From contig CP141126.1 of the NCBI GenBank assembly GCA_035236585.1, positions 10,739,001 through 10,803,000 of the forward strand: a DNA stretch of 64,000 bases, in the 5' to 3' direction. A program made the position numbers and the translations under genes. The notes under the pieces are model-generated. The model worked only from the letters and a program-made list of their open reading frames with translations. It did not search any database and had not been told where the DNA came from. The DNA is from Warburgia ugandensis (Eukaryota; Streptophyta; Magnoliopsida; Canellales; Canellaceae). Position 1 is the stretch's first letter; every line of letters begins with the position of its first letter. Shown here piece by piece: positions 1 through 12,430 of the stretch.

Positions 1-1730
1 GTTAGCAGCTCTTACTTATTCATGTTGCTATTAAAGTTCGATTGGAGTAATTTGGTTTTAGGTAGACAAAAAATCATGATGTACCATGGAAGCTTCCTCA
101 AGATTCACTGGAAAAGTTTGCATGAGCATTCTGGGTTTCTTTCTTAATATTGATTTAGTCCTATTGGTGAATGACTAATACATACTTCTCTAGTGAATAG
201 ATATGTAAAAGAATAAAAAAGTTGTTTACATTACATTGTTATTGATACTTTACATGTCATCAAGACAACTTCTTCATGCCAGATTGAAACACATTGAATT
301 TGGCTATTTTTGTTCTAGAAAAGAGCTAGGTTGGAGGAACCAGACCAGTGCGTATCGGTAATAAAGATCAAGTGTCTCACATCAATTTCTGAACGTACAA
401 GCAGAAAGCTTTTCTTATCACTAAAATATCTAAAAGCAGATATCTTAAATATAAATGGAGCTCGTAGTTGGGGCATCCCAGTGATTAGTACAAAGAAAAA
501 AACTAGCAAAACTCATAAACAAGAAGCATAGGTTAGCAGTAACTTATAACTACTGTAATTTCAGCTTCAGTTAAGTCGTTTCATATGGCGATGTTATTTG
601 TCATTTTCCCAAGATATTGATGATTGGATCCTCGGATTTCAGCTTGTGAATCATATTCAAAATGGGTTGATGCTCTGATTTAATGTTGATATTCCAAGGT
701 GTTTCTTATCTACCAGCGGTATTATAGCAATGCAATTCTTATTTGTTTTCAGTGGCCTATTTACATAATGACTTAGATTGTATTCTGTTAGGGAAGGACT
801 TGGTGGAGAATCTCTGGAGATTGTCTTACTTTTTGACTACGTAATTTTTCAGCTTGTTTTACTCATATAGATTGAGTGCATCAAACAATAGTTGTAACTG
901 TTTTAAACAGATCAGGTACTTGGTTAGAGACCTGCTTGCTCAATCTATGATGTCTTTGTAGCTTAATGAATTTCTCTCTCGTATTTTGGAGAAATCAATA
1001 TTATGAAGGATAGATTGGTTAATGAGGGTGTGTGTAGATAGATCTGTTTTAGCTGCTGGCACAATATTTGTCCCTAATCTAGTTTCCTGGAACTGGTTTG
1101 CCTTTCTGATAAAAATTTATCATCTTTCAACTAGAAAAGGGGGAAAAAGAATTCTGGTCATTTGAGGAATTTGCTCACACTAGGATAGCTCCTGGCTCTA
1201 TCCAAATGCAAGTTTGGGCTGGAGCTACTATATACTTCCATTTGATGTTTGTGGTTTCTTTTCAACAATGGTTTTCCGTTTGCTGGACACTTTTTCAGTT
1301 AATCACTAATTACTTAAATATGTAACTGGCATAGGGATCAAGAAATGCGGTAGTTTCATTTGGAAAGGTGAAAAGTTCCATTTAGATATAGAATTATTTG
1401 CCTTGCATGTCAAATGAGAGAGTATGCTATGCATGTGTACTTGCCTGCACGCCATTTCGTAGGAAAATGTGATTATCCTCAAGTGATGCATGATATGCAC
1501 CTCATTGTGAACTGTAGGAGTTCATCTAGTTTTAGTACTTTTCAAATTGCTAGTTCTCTATTACTGTTGCTTCCTTCCACAAGGGTCTGATATCTGCTAT
1601 GGAGATATCAAAGGCCACCTAATAGATTTAAGTATATGTAGCATTCCTCTTATTTTCTACATTGTATAACCAGGTAAGGAAGTAAAACAAACTGATAAAG
1701 AGAACTGCAATTCTTATCTCCATTGTGCAG
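1..1730 (+). other. Intron of the uricase gene (5' border outside the window)
   Basis: The stretch precedes a uricase exon that starts at a codon boundary after the acceptor TTGTGCAG. I looked for the expected upstream uricase exon (a motif like AKHF followed by YKK or YKQ) and did not find it, so the whole stretch is read as intron. It contains one odd open frame at 319-531, listed separately. Confidence 0.7.
319..531 (+). other. Open frame behind a splice-acceptor-like site, unknown; possibly chance
   Basis: After TTGTTCTAG (ending at 318) a 70-codon frame stays open to a TAG at 529-531. It starts KRARLEEPDQ, ends KTSKTHKQEA and has a basic, lysine-rich tail like many nuclear proteins. The frame has no good ATG near its start, so it would have to be a terminal exon. 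It lies inside what must be a uricase intron, on the same strand. I do not recognise the protein. It may be the 3' exon of another transcript, a captured exon, or chance. Confidence 0.2.
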
Positions 1731-4700
1731 GTATCTGCTGCCATAATCAAAATAGTTGAGAAACCATGGGAACGAGTTGTTATAGATGGTCAACCACATG
1801 ATCATGGTACGTATATCCATTATTTTCAAAGAATGGCATTTTTTCTTTGCGCATATTGGTGAACTATTTTAGGACATATCTGTGCTGTTGTAGAAACGAT
1901 CGTTGCCATCTCCAAAACCTCCTTTTAGTTTCCAGAATCCTCTAGGTTGTGAAACTTGGCCAAAAGTGCTCAAGCTCCACTATGCATGGGACCAGTTAAT
2001 AGTCTAGACCTCCAACTAGTTTTTTGTGCTGTGATTGTTGTATGTTTATTTTTTCTGGTACAAGGGAAGATTTATAAAGGAAATCGCTTATTCTCCTAAA
2101 TCATCCCTTGCCAAAGGGGAAAGCGGTAACTTCAACCCACAACCAAGCGTACTTCAGGGGAGATGCCAAGTTGTCTGCAACCGACTGCATGAGATATCGT
2201 TGGCACCTCCAACTGGTTGCTCTGTGCTTATACCTCATGAACTTAGTGTCTATCCCCAGTCAGCAGATAATTATCCTGGATACTTCTTCTCTCTCTGTTT
2301 CTTGGCCAGATTTTTGCCAACTCTTTCTTAGTCAAGTTTCAATGTAGTTTATCTTTTGTTCCCATTGGTGCTTTCTCAGCGGTGTATCCTAGTACACTTC
2401 TTGTGTCTCTTTGTAGTTTTTAGTTGTTGTATCCGTTTTGATCTTCTTATTCTTTATTTAGTGTATCTTAAATAGCAGTGCCACTTACCAAGAAATTGAG
2501 CCAATAGTTTTCTCGGACCTTGTTATGAATTATGTTGTATGCATTTAAGAAATATGAAATGGTGTTTCTGGAACTGTCTATGACTTTATATAGCTTAATG
2601 GGTTATAACTAGCTGCATATAAGACATCTTTTAGGAAAGAATTACCAATTCCATATCAAGAAGGTGCCTTGCTGCATTTTTGCACTGACAATTATGTCTT
2701 TGCAGACCTAATTGCAGTTCATGTCCATGAATTACAATGTCAGGAACTTATTATTTGTATTATTGGAATCACTTTTCTGCTTTACAATTGTCAGGAACAG
2801 GAATTATTTTCAAGATTGATATCACAATTAGCTACTATGCTTACTGTTCAAGAACTTTTTTTCAATGTTAATCCACAAATTGTTTAACTTACATTTTTTT
2901 TTCAGCATCAGAGCTATGTATTAGCTATATTCTTAACTGGTGCAGTTCTTTCCTGACATTTTAGGCTTTAAACTGGGCTCTGAGAAACACACAACAGAAG
3001 TAATCGTGAAGAAAGCGGGTGCTTTGCGAGTAACTTCCGGCATTGAAGGGTTGTCTTTGCTAAAAACAACCAAGGTAGCTTATTATATTGCTAGTATTTA
3101 TAAGTTCTTTACGTAGTTGTTGAAATTTGTGTTGCATGTGTACATGAAAGAAGACCTGTCAGATCCAGTGGGACTAGGTGAACGAAATTCCAGCTGGATG
3201 TGCACAAACTCTCCAAGCTTCTAACCTTACCTCTAATAGATATCCAATAGATTGATATCTCTGTGACCGTTTTCTCTGAAACTTGTAGCTGATTATGATG
3301 TTAGGAAAATGCATCCATATATCCTGTGATCATCTCTAAGGTACCTTTCCATGTTGCTTCAGACAAGCAAAATCCAAGGCCAGATCACTTAGTATTGGGG
3401 CACTGGTAGGCCCAGTCAAGAACTAAAGTTGATAGTCTGTGCTAGCACTTTGGTGCCTCCTGCAGAAAATGAGGAATTGAGTAAATAGGAAAGTTGGAAG
3501 AGTAAAACAATGGAATACCTGGTTAATACAGGCATATCAGCAAGGATATCATAAAGTCGTGCATGCTTAGAACAGCTAAGACAATGAAAAGACTAACAAA
3601 ATAATGACATATAACCTAAATACCCAAATCAAGACAACATGCACGATGAATACATGCAAGCTCTGGACCTGTTATTACCTATTGGCAAACATATTTCCTT
3701 TCTCAAATACTTCGGCAGGCAAAAGCACCATTTGATGCAGGGGAATGCTTGATGATCCAAACAATTTACTTGTTCAACCCTGAATACCAAATGCAAATCC
3801 TCTAATGACTTGTTTCCTTTAGATCAAATGTTAGAAAATATAGGTATTTCATTAGGAAGGCCCCACAAAGTTTAAAAGGTTAGGATAGTTACATCAGGAG
3901 ACATTTTTGGTGCTTGCAGCATCCATAATGTGGCTTACCGGATGAGTTATTTCCATCACCCAACAGTAACCTTTTCTAGCTTATGGTTGCTTACTAATGC
4001 ATCCATGACTTCTCACTTGGAATCTCTATAAAGTCATCCATGGATCTCTGAATTATTGCAACCTAAAATGGGTATTCAACCAGTACCAACTTTTTTACCT
4101 TATCTGTAAACCATTTTTGTACAGTGCCATGCCTGATCCATGACTAAGTAACATTTCTTACATTCCAGCTCTATTCTCCTTTCATCCGTGCAGAAACTGT
4201 AGCAACATTGTATCTTATTTTATGCATATATTAGGAGAGGCTTTCAGTCATGGAGTTCTGTTCTAAAAAGATTTAGGGTAAATTTCTCCTGCAAATTTTA
4301 GTTATATACTATTGTGACAACCTGGATTTTTAAACGCATTTTTAAAGCCTTTTTCAAAAGTCAGGATCACTTATTTGAATTTTTATTTTTTTTGAAAAAC
4401 AAACAGAAAATTCCCTTTAAGAAAACACTTTCCAAAAACCTGAGTGACAATCTAATCATACGAACTTGCATTTAATGACAAAATGATCGTTTCATTTATG
4501 CCTAAAATCCTGCAGAATTTGCTCTGTTTTTCAGATATACTGCATTTAACACATGTGATTTGATACACCTTATAGAGACACAAATGGCCATCCAAATATA
4601 TTTGAAAACTCAGTCTCCTCACTAATACATTTGAACACATTTAAATTTTTAAATGTTTCAAATGCCAACAATTTTAAAAACAACATTTCCATTTTCTTCC

Positions 4701-7700
4701 CAGAATTTCATCCATGCACAGCCCACGATTCACTATGTACATTATATGCATGTAACTCCTAATTAAAATGATAAGTAACGAATAAATAGTTCACAGCCTA
4801 TTTATTAATTCCAATAACCAAGTAAATATCTCCATCACGTACTTTGGTAACACGATCTCGTGCTGCTTTAATCCTTGCTTGAAAACATTCCAGTCAATGA
4901 GGTCAGGGGTAATGAAATCCCTGAGAAACCCTTAATAAATCTACAATAATAGCCCCTTTAATTCGTACTTCTTCACAAAGAGGACTGATGTCCCCAGGGA
5001 TATTTACTCTGTCTAATGAAATCTCTGTCCAATAATTCTGCAGCGGGGCTCTTGAGCTCCCTTAGCTCAGCTGCAGCTATTTGATGTGACGCTTTAGGTA
5101 CAAGCTCAATCGTAAAATCAATCTCTCTTTGTGTCGGTAATCCAGGAAGCTCCTCAGAAAAAATGTCTTAGGACTCTCGAACTATAACTATCTCGTAAAT
5201 CAATGGCTTCTTTGCCTCTATCACCACTATGCTTGTGAGAAAGACTCGACATTCCTTAGGAAAAGTGTTGTATTGTCTTCATGGCAGAGATGATGTAAGC
5301 TCCCGTGACGTCTCTCTCCTAAAACAAGATCACTGGCTGCCCTGCAACAATCCACAATCGCAAAATATGCTGCCAACCCATTCATTCCCAACTATTGTCA
5401 AAATCAAATATGTGATGAGGATAAGGTTAGCATCCATTTACTCACCCATGATTTCAATGAGTACATCCCGAAAGAACTCTCTGGTCCATATTAACTCTCT
5501 TACCCTAAGCGTGTATAAGCAGTTCATACAAGATGCAAAAATACTGGATGCGAATGAGTGTATGTATCCTAGGTCAAATAAAACCCTAGCATGTCTATCT
5601 GCAACCATAAATGATGCTACCATCCTACCCTAGGACATGATTGGCTAGGATGGTTCCTCTTGCATCTAGGACATTGCCTCTGATCAACACCTATATGCTG
5701 TCTAGTAGTTTACTGCTGAATATGGGATCTTGGTGTCTCAGTTGAAGAGAGGGGTCTCTTGCCCTTACTAGACTCTCTAGTACTAATGTTACCCAGCTTA
5801 ATCTTCTTCCGCTTTGCTCCACTCTGGATGAGATACTGCTCCATGATGGATGCTATCTCAACCGCTCTGGACACTGTGTGTGACTGTGTCAACAAAACTT
5901 GGTTCTTCAGTATTGGATTCAGGCTATAAACAAATTGATTAGTTGTCTGAGAGTATGTCCTTCATGCATTAGGAGCGAACCTCTTCAACGGGGTGAAACG
6001 ACTCTCATGCTACTAAACCATGAGACTACCCAACACTAAGGCTAGAAATTGCATCTCTTTCGCCTTTTGCACATCGAATGAAAAGTACTTGTCGTTGAAG
6101 AATCTCTTAAAGTCTTTCCAAGTAATAACACCACCACTAAAAAAATGGGTCCTTTCTTAGGACTGCCACCAAGATTCTGTCTCTCCTTTCAAAACATAAG
6201 TCGTGACCTGTACCTGCTTATTTGCAGGCACCTCCATGGCCCTAGCTTTCTCTACCTCAAAAATCCACCTCTCTGCAACCTTTGTATCACCCTCACCTGA
6301 GAATAAGGGTACCATCCTCTGGAACCGTTCCAGCAGTTTATCAACCCATCTAGAACTCCTTCCCGAGCTATCTGCCACGGCACTTGGTGACATCACAATC
6401 TGAGTCTGAGGCTGCTCACTTTATGCTACTATAGGTTGTGTGTGTGAATGTCTCCTAGAAATAGCCAAAGGCTATGCCTGGGCACGTTGTTGCTACAGAT
6501 GTAGCAAAAGGCCATGAATAGCCTAGGCTATTATCTCTGCCACCTAACTCCCCTGCCTTGAAGACTCGGCAATTGAGGAGGCCGGAGTGGCGAGAGTAGA
6601 TCTAGTCCTCCTCCAAGGAGCCATCTGATCAAAGTCAATGCATTCGTGTGAATTTTCCTTTTCAGCTCACTCTTGTCAACAACATTTTGTGGACTGTTAG
6701 GACTTTATGAACTGACTATGAATGAAGTAAACTGAGCTTTGGGTAGTCGTTGATGGAGGGAGAGATAAAGAGAAAAGGGGAAAAGGGAAAATGTTCAGTG
6801 TGGCCAGCCGACTTAGGTAGGTGCATTGGGGTAGGCTGTGCTAGAGCAGAAAGAGATAGGGGGAGAGGAGAGAGAGGTTGGCAGCCAGCGACCCTAATTT
6901 GGTCGCCACTTGGGACCAAACCCGTGAGACAAAGTGGAAATGGCACGGCGGTGCGGTGGATTGGAATGGTTTCACCATGGGTGTTGGGTCAGGCTGCCGC
7001 ACCCATTGTCACTGGTGGGAGGAGAAAGAGGTTGCGCCAAGGGTTTCAGGGGTGCAGTTGCTAGAGAAGGAAGGAGATGGGGGAGGGAAGGTTTTTGCCA
7101 GAGAAAATTGGAAAAGGGCGCGGGGCGGTGGGGTGTGGGGTTTGTGTTTGTTGGGTCATTGGATTTTCTTCCTTTGTTCAATACTCCCCCCCTTTTTTCT
7201 GTCTCAAGTTGCCACCCGAGACAGGGAAGTGGGTTGACGCATGGCTGGCCGACCCCCTCGTGTGTCGAGCTTGGCTCGATGCGTGGCAGCTCGGTCCACC
7301 AGGATAAAGACTTGGTGGGGGAGTAGGTATGAGTTTTGACCCTCCTTTCAATTTGTAAACTTTTGGCGTTTTTTGCCTCGATCTCCATTTTGCGCAAACT
7401 TAGTGTTGTTGGAATTATCTTATGGCGTATATTTAAAATCTTAATGTTTCAAACTCTCTGCCATGAAGTAGCACGACACTATTCTAAGGGATGTTGAGTC
7501 TTTTCTACCAAGTGCAGCAGTGATGTAGGTAGAGAAGCCACTGATTTACAAGATAGATGCTGTTCGAGAGTCCTAGGACGTCTTTCCTAAGGAGCTTCCT
7601 ATATTATAGTCGCAAACAGAGATTGATTTTACGATGGAGCTTGTGTTAGGCATAACTCCTATTTCTAAGGCATTATATCGAATGACTTCAGCCAAGTTGA

Positions 7701-10652
7701 AAGAGCTTAAGAGCCGGCTACAGGAATTATTGGACAAAGATTTCATTAGACCCAGTAGATCTCCCCAGGGGCACCAGTCCTCTTCGTGAAGAAGAAGGAT
7801 AGGTCAATGTGGCTATTAAGGGGTTCTCAAGGATTTCATTACTCCTAACCTCATTGACCAAGAAGCTTTTCAGGCGAGGATTATAGCAGCATGAGATTGT
7901 GTTACCAAAGCATATGTTGGAGATATTTACCAGGTTATTGGAATTAATAGATAGATTGTGGACTGTTTATTTGTTACTTGTCACTTTTATTAGGACTTAG
8001 ATGTTTTAAAATTGTTGGCATTTGTTACTTGTCACTTTAATTAGGACTTATATGTTTTAAAATTGTTGGTATTTAATACTTGTCACTTTAATTAGGACTT
8101 ATATGCATATGGTGTACATATTGGATCGTGGCTTATGCATGGATGAAATTCTTGGGAAAAAAATGAAAATATTGTTTTAAAATTGTTGGTATTTGAAAGA
8201 TTTGAATTTTTAAATATGTTCAAATGTATTAGTGTAGAGACTGAGTCTCCAAATATATTTGGAAAAGATATGTATGAAGCAATGTTACATAGACACTCAC
8301 AGAAACTAAAATCTAGGATTTCTGATTTCTTCCACCAGTAATTAACTTGCTTAAAATAATAAAGCCATAAATATTCTAGTGATCAGTTAGAAACACAGAA
8401 AATTTTCCTGAGATTTATTGTTTCCTCTTTGGAAGGCTCACTTCATGGTCATAACCACCTGAAGTCCTTCAGGTCACAGTATATTGATGAAAGTTATATC
8501 AAGTAAAAAAGGAGTAAATAAAGCCCAGGCGGCTGCAGAGATCTCACAAATTGCTGGTGGGTTATACACAACAACTAGGGAAAAGTCCTCTTCCAAAGTT
8601 GTACTTTCCTGATCATTATATAAATAAATAAATATATATATATACCTTTTTTAGTCTCTTAATTGGTGAATCTGTATAACAATAAACATGCATATAAATT
8701 TTCGAAGGGTTTCGGCATACATTTACACATGCATAAACACAATCATATATATGCTAGCCAGTTAGTAACTTTCAATTTGCCTTTGAACAGTCAGGTTTTG
8801 TAGGATTTGTTAGGGACCATTACACTATGTTGCCAGACACAACTGAGAGGATGTTAGCAACCGAGGTTTCTGCTTCATGGAGGTATAACTCCTGCTTTTT
8901 ATTTGATTCCTCTTTTAAATTTTGCTTTGGGTATTGCACATGAGTCTTCATTTTTTGTATCCTTCAATAAACAAGCCCAAGAATTTAGCCATTGTTTTCT
9001 TTAGTTGCTTCAACCTCTCTTGTTGTCTTTGAGAACCTGTTATTGAGAGGTTTATAGTAGCAGAAGAGGAGCTTCAGTTCAGTGCAGTTGTGCAGGCTCT
9101 GAACTTTCGATTATCTTAAAGTGAGACTGATCACAGAAATGGATAGATGGCAAAATTTATCCAAATTATTTTGAGTCAAGATCTGCTATGTATAACATCA
9201 AATTCTTTTGTTGTGATTAGCCCGGCATATAGCATCATTGGTATCATACACAACGAAAGATGTGATGTTGTTATCTCGCTTAAGGCACTTTCTGAGTAGG
9301 GGTTGGGGTTAAATGGAGAAGCTATGCCTATTTCGTAGTTTTCTTGTGCTTATTTTCTTTTGTTGAGTTTTCCAGTTCAATCATTTCTCCGCTTTCTATG
9401 ATTCTTCTACTCAATATAGATCAGTTATTGAATCTTCAACTGTGTCCAATTAACCAAAATAAAGAGTTCAATCACAAAGAAGCTTGTTGTAATAGCAGGA
9501 TGACTTGAGAGACTGATGGAAGAACAATGATAACATCAACAAGGTGAATCAGTATATAAACATTTCCAAATAACAAAAAGAATGAGATGGATACTTTAGT
9601 CATGAATTTCCTCATCCTACTAAAAGCCTAAAATTAAATGGTGATCCATACCTCTGATTGTCTGTAGTCCCCGTGAGAAGTTGCAAGAATTTTGTTGTTT
9701 GTTTCTACTTCTAGCAACTTCCTTTTGATGTGGTAACTAGATTACAAACACAGAATCGGCATCTTCTAAATCAGTGATATTGAAAATGGAAGAACAAAAA
9801 GAAAAGACAATGGGTGGTATACTGATAATTTTTTAAAAGTCAGCACTTGAACCCTTATTAAACAATCCTGGACATATACCCTCCTCCAGTTTCCCCTAAA
9901 ACCTCATGTTTCACTAGAAGTCTTTATCTGCTTCATTACTTGATTCGTCTGGAAATGTTTTTCTTCTATTCTTTTCCAACTAGCAAGATTCTCATTGTAT
10001 ACACTTTCTTGCTCAGATACACTTTTGAAGGCTCCAACAGGATTCCTTCTAAGCCATTTTGCTTCACAGATAGGTATCTGAATGTGAAGAAAGTTCTTAC
10101 AGATACCTTCTTTGGTCCGCCAAATGAAGGAGTGTACAGTCCATCTGTTCAAAACACTCTTTATCTCATGGGCAAAGCTGTTCTTTGCAGGTTCACTTTT
10201 TCTCAGAAACTCGACTAATGCTTCTATTCAGGTTTACAGGGTGTTTTTTAATGTATTGTGACCATGATGTGTTCAGGTTCCCGGACATAGCATCCATCCA
10301 GCTTAAAATGCCAAACCTCCATTTCTTACCAGTAAATATGCCTAGCAAGGATAATCCAACAATAGTTAAGGTGGGAGCCATATCTTATTGCTTTCAAATT
10401 TGACATTGTAAATTTTTGTATGAGACAACTAATCTAAGAAAATGTCAGCAAAAAAACAAGATGAAAAAAGCACTTCAGAAGCGGTTTCCCAAACCCTGTA
10501 ACCAAAAAGAATTGCTCGCACTGGAACTTCTGAGATACTCACTTCTGCTGGTTCTGTGAGCTGTGCAGTTTGATGATGATGTCTACGCACCTACGGGAGA
10601 GCCACATGGAACAATCGAAGCAACCTTGAGTCGCCCCTTCAGCAAGCTCTAA
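1731..10652 (+). CDS. Urate oxidase (uricase), 3' six exons; 5' end outside the window
   Basis: Uricase oxidises urate to 5-hydroxyisourate in the peroxisome, a step of purine catabolism and ureide synthesis. Exons read at 1731-1806, 2965-3074, 8791-8882, 10017-10190, 10277-10370 and 10569-10652; all have AG/GT borders and matching phases and give 209 residues. Seen directly: VEKPWERV, DGQPHDHGFKLGSEKHTTE, RDHYTMLPDTTERML, FFGPPNEGVYSPSVQNTLYL, MPNLHFLPVN and a final SKL, the PTS1 peroxisomal signal. SVQ and NLH correspond to the urate-site Gln and the catalytic His region of characterised uricases (family knowledge). Plant uricases have about 305-310 residues, so roughly 100 N-terminal residues should lie upstream; I found no exon for them in 1-1730. 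The 5.7-kb intron 3075-8790 carries gypsy debris. All exons are open with no damage, so the gene looks functional. Which uricase paralogue this is cannot be told. Confidence 0.95.
4314..4760 (-). repeat. LTR fragment of the left gypsy copy
   Basis: The + strand begins TGTGACAACCTGGATTTTTA, resembling the TGTAACACCCCGGATTTTTA-type LTR edge common in plant gypsy elements. The part at about 4560-4760 aligns in reverse complement with 8070-8267, for example the shared stretch around TGCATGGATGAAATTCT. Confidence 0.6.
4790..5235 (-). pseudogene. Gypsy reverse transcriptase N-terminal fragment
   Basis: On the - strand, broken frames read ELPGLPTQREIDFTIELVP, then ELRELKSPAAELLDRDFIR, the usual start of a Ty3/gypsy reverse transcriptase. 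Frame breaks follow, and the catalytic YxDD region is absent. The end reads KYVMEIFTWLLELINRL, the same junction as in the right-hand copy. Confidence 0.7.
5438..5660 (-). pseudogene. Gypsy retropepsin-like remnant
   Basis: On the - strand, ARVLFDLGYIHSFASSIFA matches the retropepsin region of plant gypsy polyproteins, usually an ATHSF(V/I)S-type stretch after the LFDxG motif. Here the glycine motif LFDLG is kept. It lies between gag and RT, as expected for the family. Confidence 0.6.
5710..6624 (-). pseudogene. Gypsy gag remnant
   Basis: A start codon at 6624-6622 opens MAPWRRTRSTLATP. Within the same frame a TAA interrupts before 6396. The retrotransposon gag core follows at 6396-6157, with the recognisable motifs FQRMVPLFSGEGD, ERWIFEVEKA and YVLKGETESWWQ. 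A further gag piece reads VEIASIMEQYLIQSGAKRKK at about 5850. Family gag proteins are intact over about 300 residues; this one is broken by stops and frameshifts. Confidence 0.75.
7500..7885 (+). pseudogene. Gypsy reverse transcriptase N-terminal fragment (right copy)
   Basis: Broken frames on the + strand give REIDFTMELVLGITPISKAL, then YRMTSAKLKELKSRLQELL, DKDFIRPSRSPQG and APVLFVKKKDRS after a frame change. These are the conserved opening blocks of the gypsy RT. The rest of the RT, RNase H and integrase are missing. Confidence 0.75.
7975..8127 (+). repeat. 51-bp tandem repeat in the gypsy LTR
   Basis: Three copies of a unit beginning TACTTGTCACTTTAATTAGG start at 7975, 8026 and 8077, an exact 51-bp period; the third diverges after about 25 bp. 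The inverted arm near 4760 has only one copy, so the expansion is private to the right arm. Confidence 0.8.
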
Positions 10653-10817
10653 ACCCTGATGCCTGTGCATCCTGACATGAACTAGTGAGAGCAGCCTCTC
10701 ATTTATGATACCTTAACAGACTGATGCGACTTGTTTATGTATCCTTGATATAAGTAAAACCTTTTTCTGCTCATGGTCTTGATGATCTGGAATAGCTAGT
10801 CAAAGTGAATGTAAGTA

Positions 10818-10823
10818 AATAAA
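10818..10823 (+). promoter_or_regulatory. Possible polyadenylation signal of uricase
   Basis: AATAAA lies 166 bp after the uricase stop codon, a normal distance for a plant 3' UTR. No transcript evidence is available. Confidence 0.4.
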
Positions 10824-10829
10824 TTTTGA

Positions 10830-12255
10830 ACATGGAAGACTTCTTGCACGCACATCTTCAAACCTGCTCGCTGATTATTTCACCCTAGTTGCCATTCATT
10901 ATTTGATCAACATGCAGGCGTGAAGCATGACCCCCGATGGCTAGAAATTCGGTATTCAACCCATCAACACTAGTACAAAAGTAACGTATTATCAAGTCTT
11001 AATTAACTAGGACCATTCTGGATGATGAAATCTTTAAGGTCAAATTTAACCCATGGTTTTTCATTGATTAACCATCTTATGGACGGTTCCCTTGGTTTCT
11101 CTCTTGACAAAGGGCAACCTTGCTTGCAACGATAAACTTTTGAAGAGGTTACCGTTGCTTCCCCAAGTTTGAATTTGAGAAACGTTAGTCCTCTTTTCAT
11201 CATTGCACATTGTCCCTTCCAGTACGCGTATCCTTTAACTAGTGCCCTGTAATGTACTCTGCCATAAATCGTCCTACCAATATCTAGCACCCATTTTCTG
11301 CTTAACGAGGTCTTATAAATATAGAAACTTGAAAATTATCTCTTAGATGTTGGATCAAGCTGGAAATTGGTTGTGAGATTTATTTGAAAATAATAAAATA
11401 AAGATTTGGATGATGCCTGTCGCCCCTCTCTATATTTATCCGTGAAATTTGCCTTGGCAAATGAACCAATACAAAGTGCCTCCCACCCTTCTTCAAATGG
11501 CAGTGAGACATCGAACTTTATGGGAGAGGCAGAAAAAGAAGTGTCCTAACAACGGGAATGTGAAGCATTAGTTTGTGGAAATAAGGACATTATGCTGCCC
11601 CCATAAGGTTCATTGCCAACTACCCGCAAGAATTCAATCTTTGATCTGTTTAAGGCGAGTGGGTGATTGGCGATGACCTTTTATGAGCAACTATACACAA
11701 TGGCTAGGGGTAAACAGTAAGGTGAATGGGTCTCAAACCCTTGATTCCTTAATCTGTTATCATTCGGTGCTCAAAAAAATGTAGCAGAGTGGAGTCGACG
11801 GGTGACTAAGTACTAGTCTCTTTTTCCCTTGCATGACAAATTCTTTCTTTTGTAGATCTAAGTCATTCATCATATTCATAATGAAAAAAATGGGTAAATG
11901 TGACAAATCAATGCATCCAGATGATTTAACCACATTCTGGTAATTGGAAAAACTAACATGATTTTTTACCCCAGGAAATATAGTTAAAAAGCATCTAATG
12001 GGTATGGAATTTGGTCTGTATTCTATCTAAGCTGTTTTGAACATGTTGAACGATTTAGATCTAAAAGAACAGGAATCCATTGGACTTATAAAGGCCAAAA
12101 ACCAGTTTGCTCTTTTGGGGAAGTAATGCAAATGAGTTGCTGGAGATTGTTGTGAAGTCCCTTGAACAACTTATTTGTAAACGATTGAAGTGGTTGATGG
12201 TTTCTTATATAGTGTATACACATAATATTCACCGCATATCATAAGCAAAGTAGAA
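10830..12255. other. Intergenic stretch between uricase and the first SINE
   Basis: No convincing gene is seen. A 95-codon - strand frame (11290-11003, ending WVKFDLKDFIIQNGPS) has protein-like composition but matches no family I recognise. A dispersed repeat copy starts at about 11697. Confidence 0.5.
11697..12080 (+). repeat. Dispersed repeat of unknown family, copy 1
   Basis: Contains GTAGCAGAGTGGAGTCGACG, TTTTGTAGATCTAAGTCATT and AAATCAATGCATCCAGATG. Similar sequence recurs at 13195-13400 and, in its second half, at 39175-39495. No coding content or termini were recognised. Confidence 0.5.
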
Positions 12256-12430
12256 GGGGAGTCTTGGTGTAACGGTAAAAGTTGTCATCATGTGACCTTG
12301 AGGTCACAGGTTCAAGGCATGAAAACAGCCACTTGTAAAAATACAAGATAAGACTGCGTACTATAAACTCTTATGGTCTGCCCCTTTCCAAATCCCGCAT
12401 AGGCAGGAGATTTGTCCACCAAGGCTGCCT
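12256..12430 (+). mobile_element. Au-type SINE, full length
   Basis: Begins GGGGAGTCTTGGTGTAACGG (tRNA-like A box), has GTGACCTTGAGGTCACAGGT then TTCAAGGC (B box region), and ends in the family's AGGCAGGAG...GGCTGCCT tail. Order and length (about 175 bp) match the Au SINE of flowering plants. Confidence 0.8.

Larger units (their letters stand above)
4314..8267. mobile_element. Degenerate Ty3/gypsy debris arranged as an inverted repeat
   Basis: The debris sits in the large uricase intron. The left half reads on the - strand: gag start near 6624, gag core, protease-like stretch, N-terminal reverse transcriptase, then LTR down to 4314. The right half reads on the + strand: the same RT start (about 7500-7880), then LTR to 8267. 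Arms 4560-5235 and 7500-8267 are diverged inverted copies of each other. Both jump from the first part of RT almost straight to LTR, so they share the same internal deletion. Many stops and frameshifts show it is dead. The middle, 6650-7450, is GC-richer and probably 5' LTR or leader of the left element; its long frames look spurious. Confidence 0.8.

Noticed and set aside
2035..2347. 98- and 79-codon + strand frames in a uricase intron
   Set aside because: Two overlapping frames, no splice context and no recognisable domain; intron sequence.
6750..7397. Several overlapping frames of 70-140 codons on both strands
   Set aside because: They lie in the GC-richer leader/LTR region of dead gypsy debris, overlap on both strands and show no family motif.
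12256..12340. Functional tRNA gene
   Set aside because: The A and B boxes belong to a SINE head; no cloverleaf or anticodon arm of a real tRNA is present.
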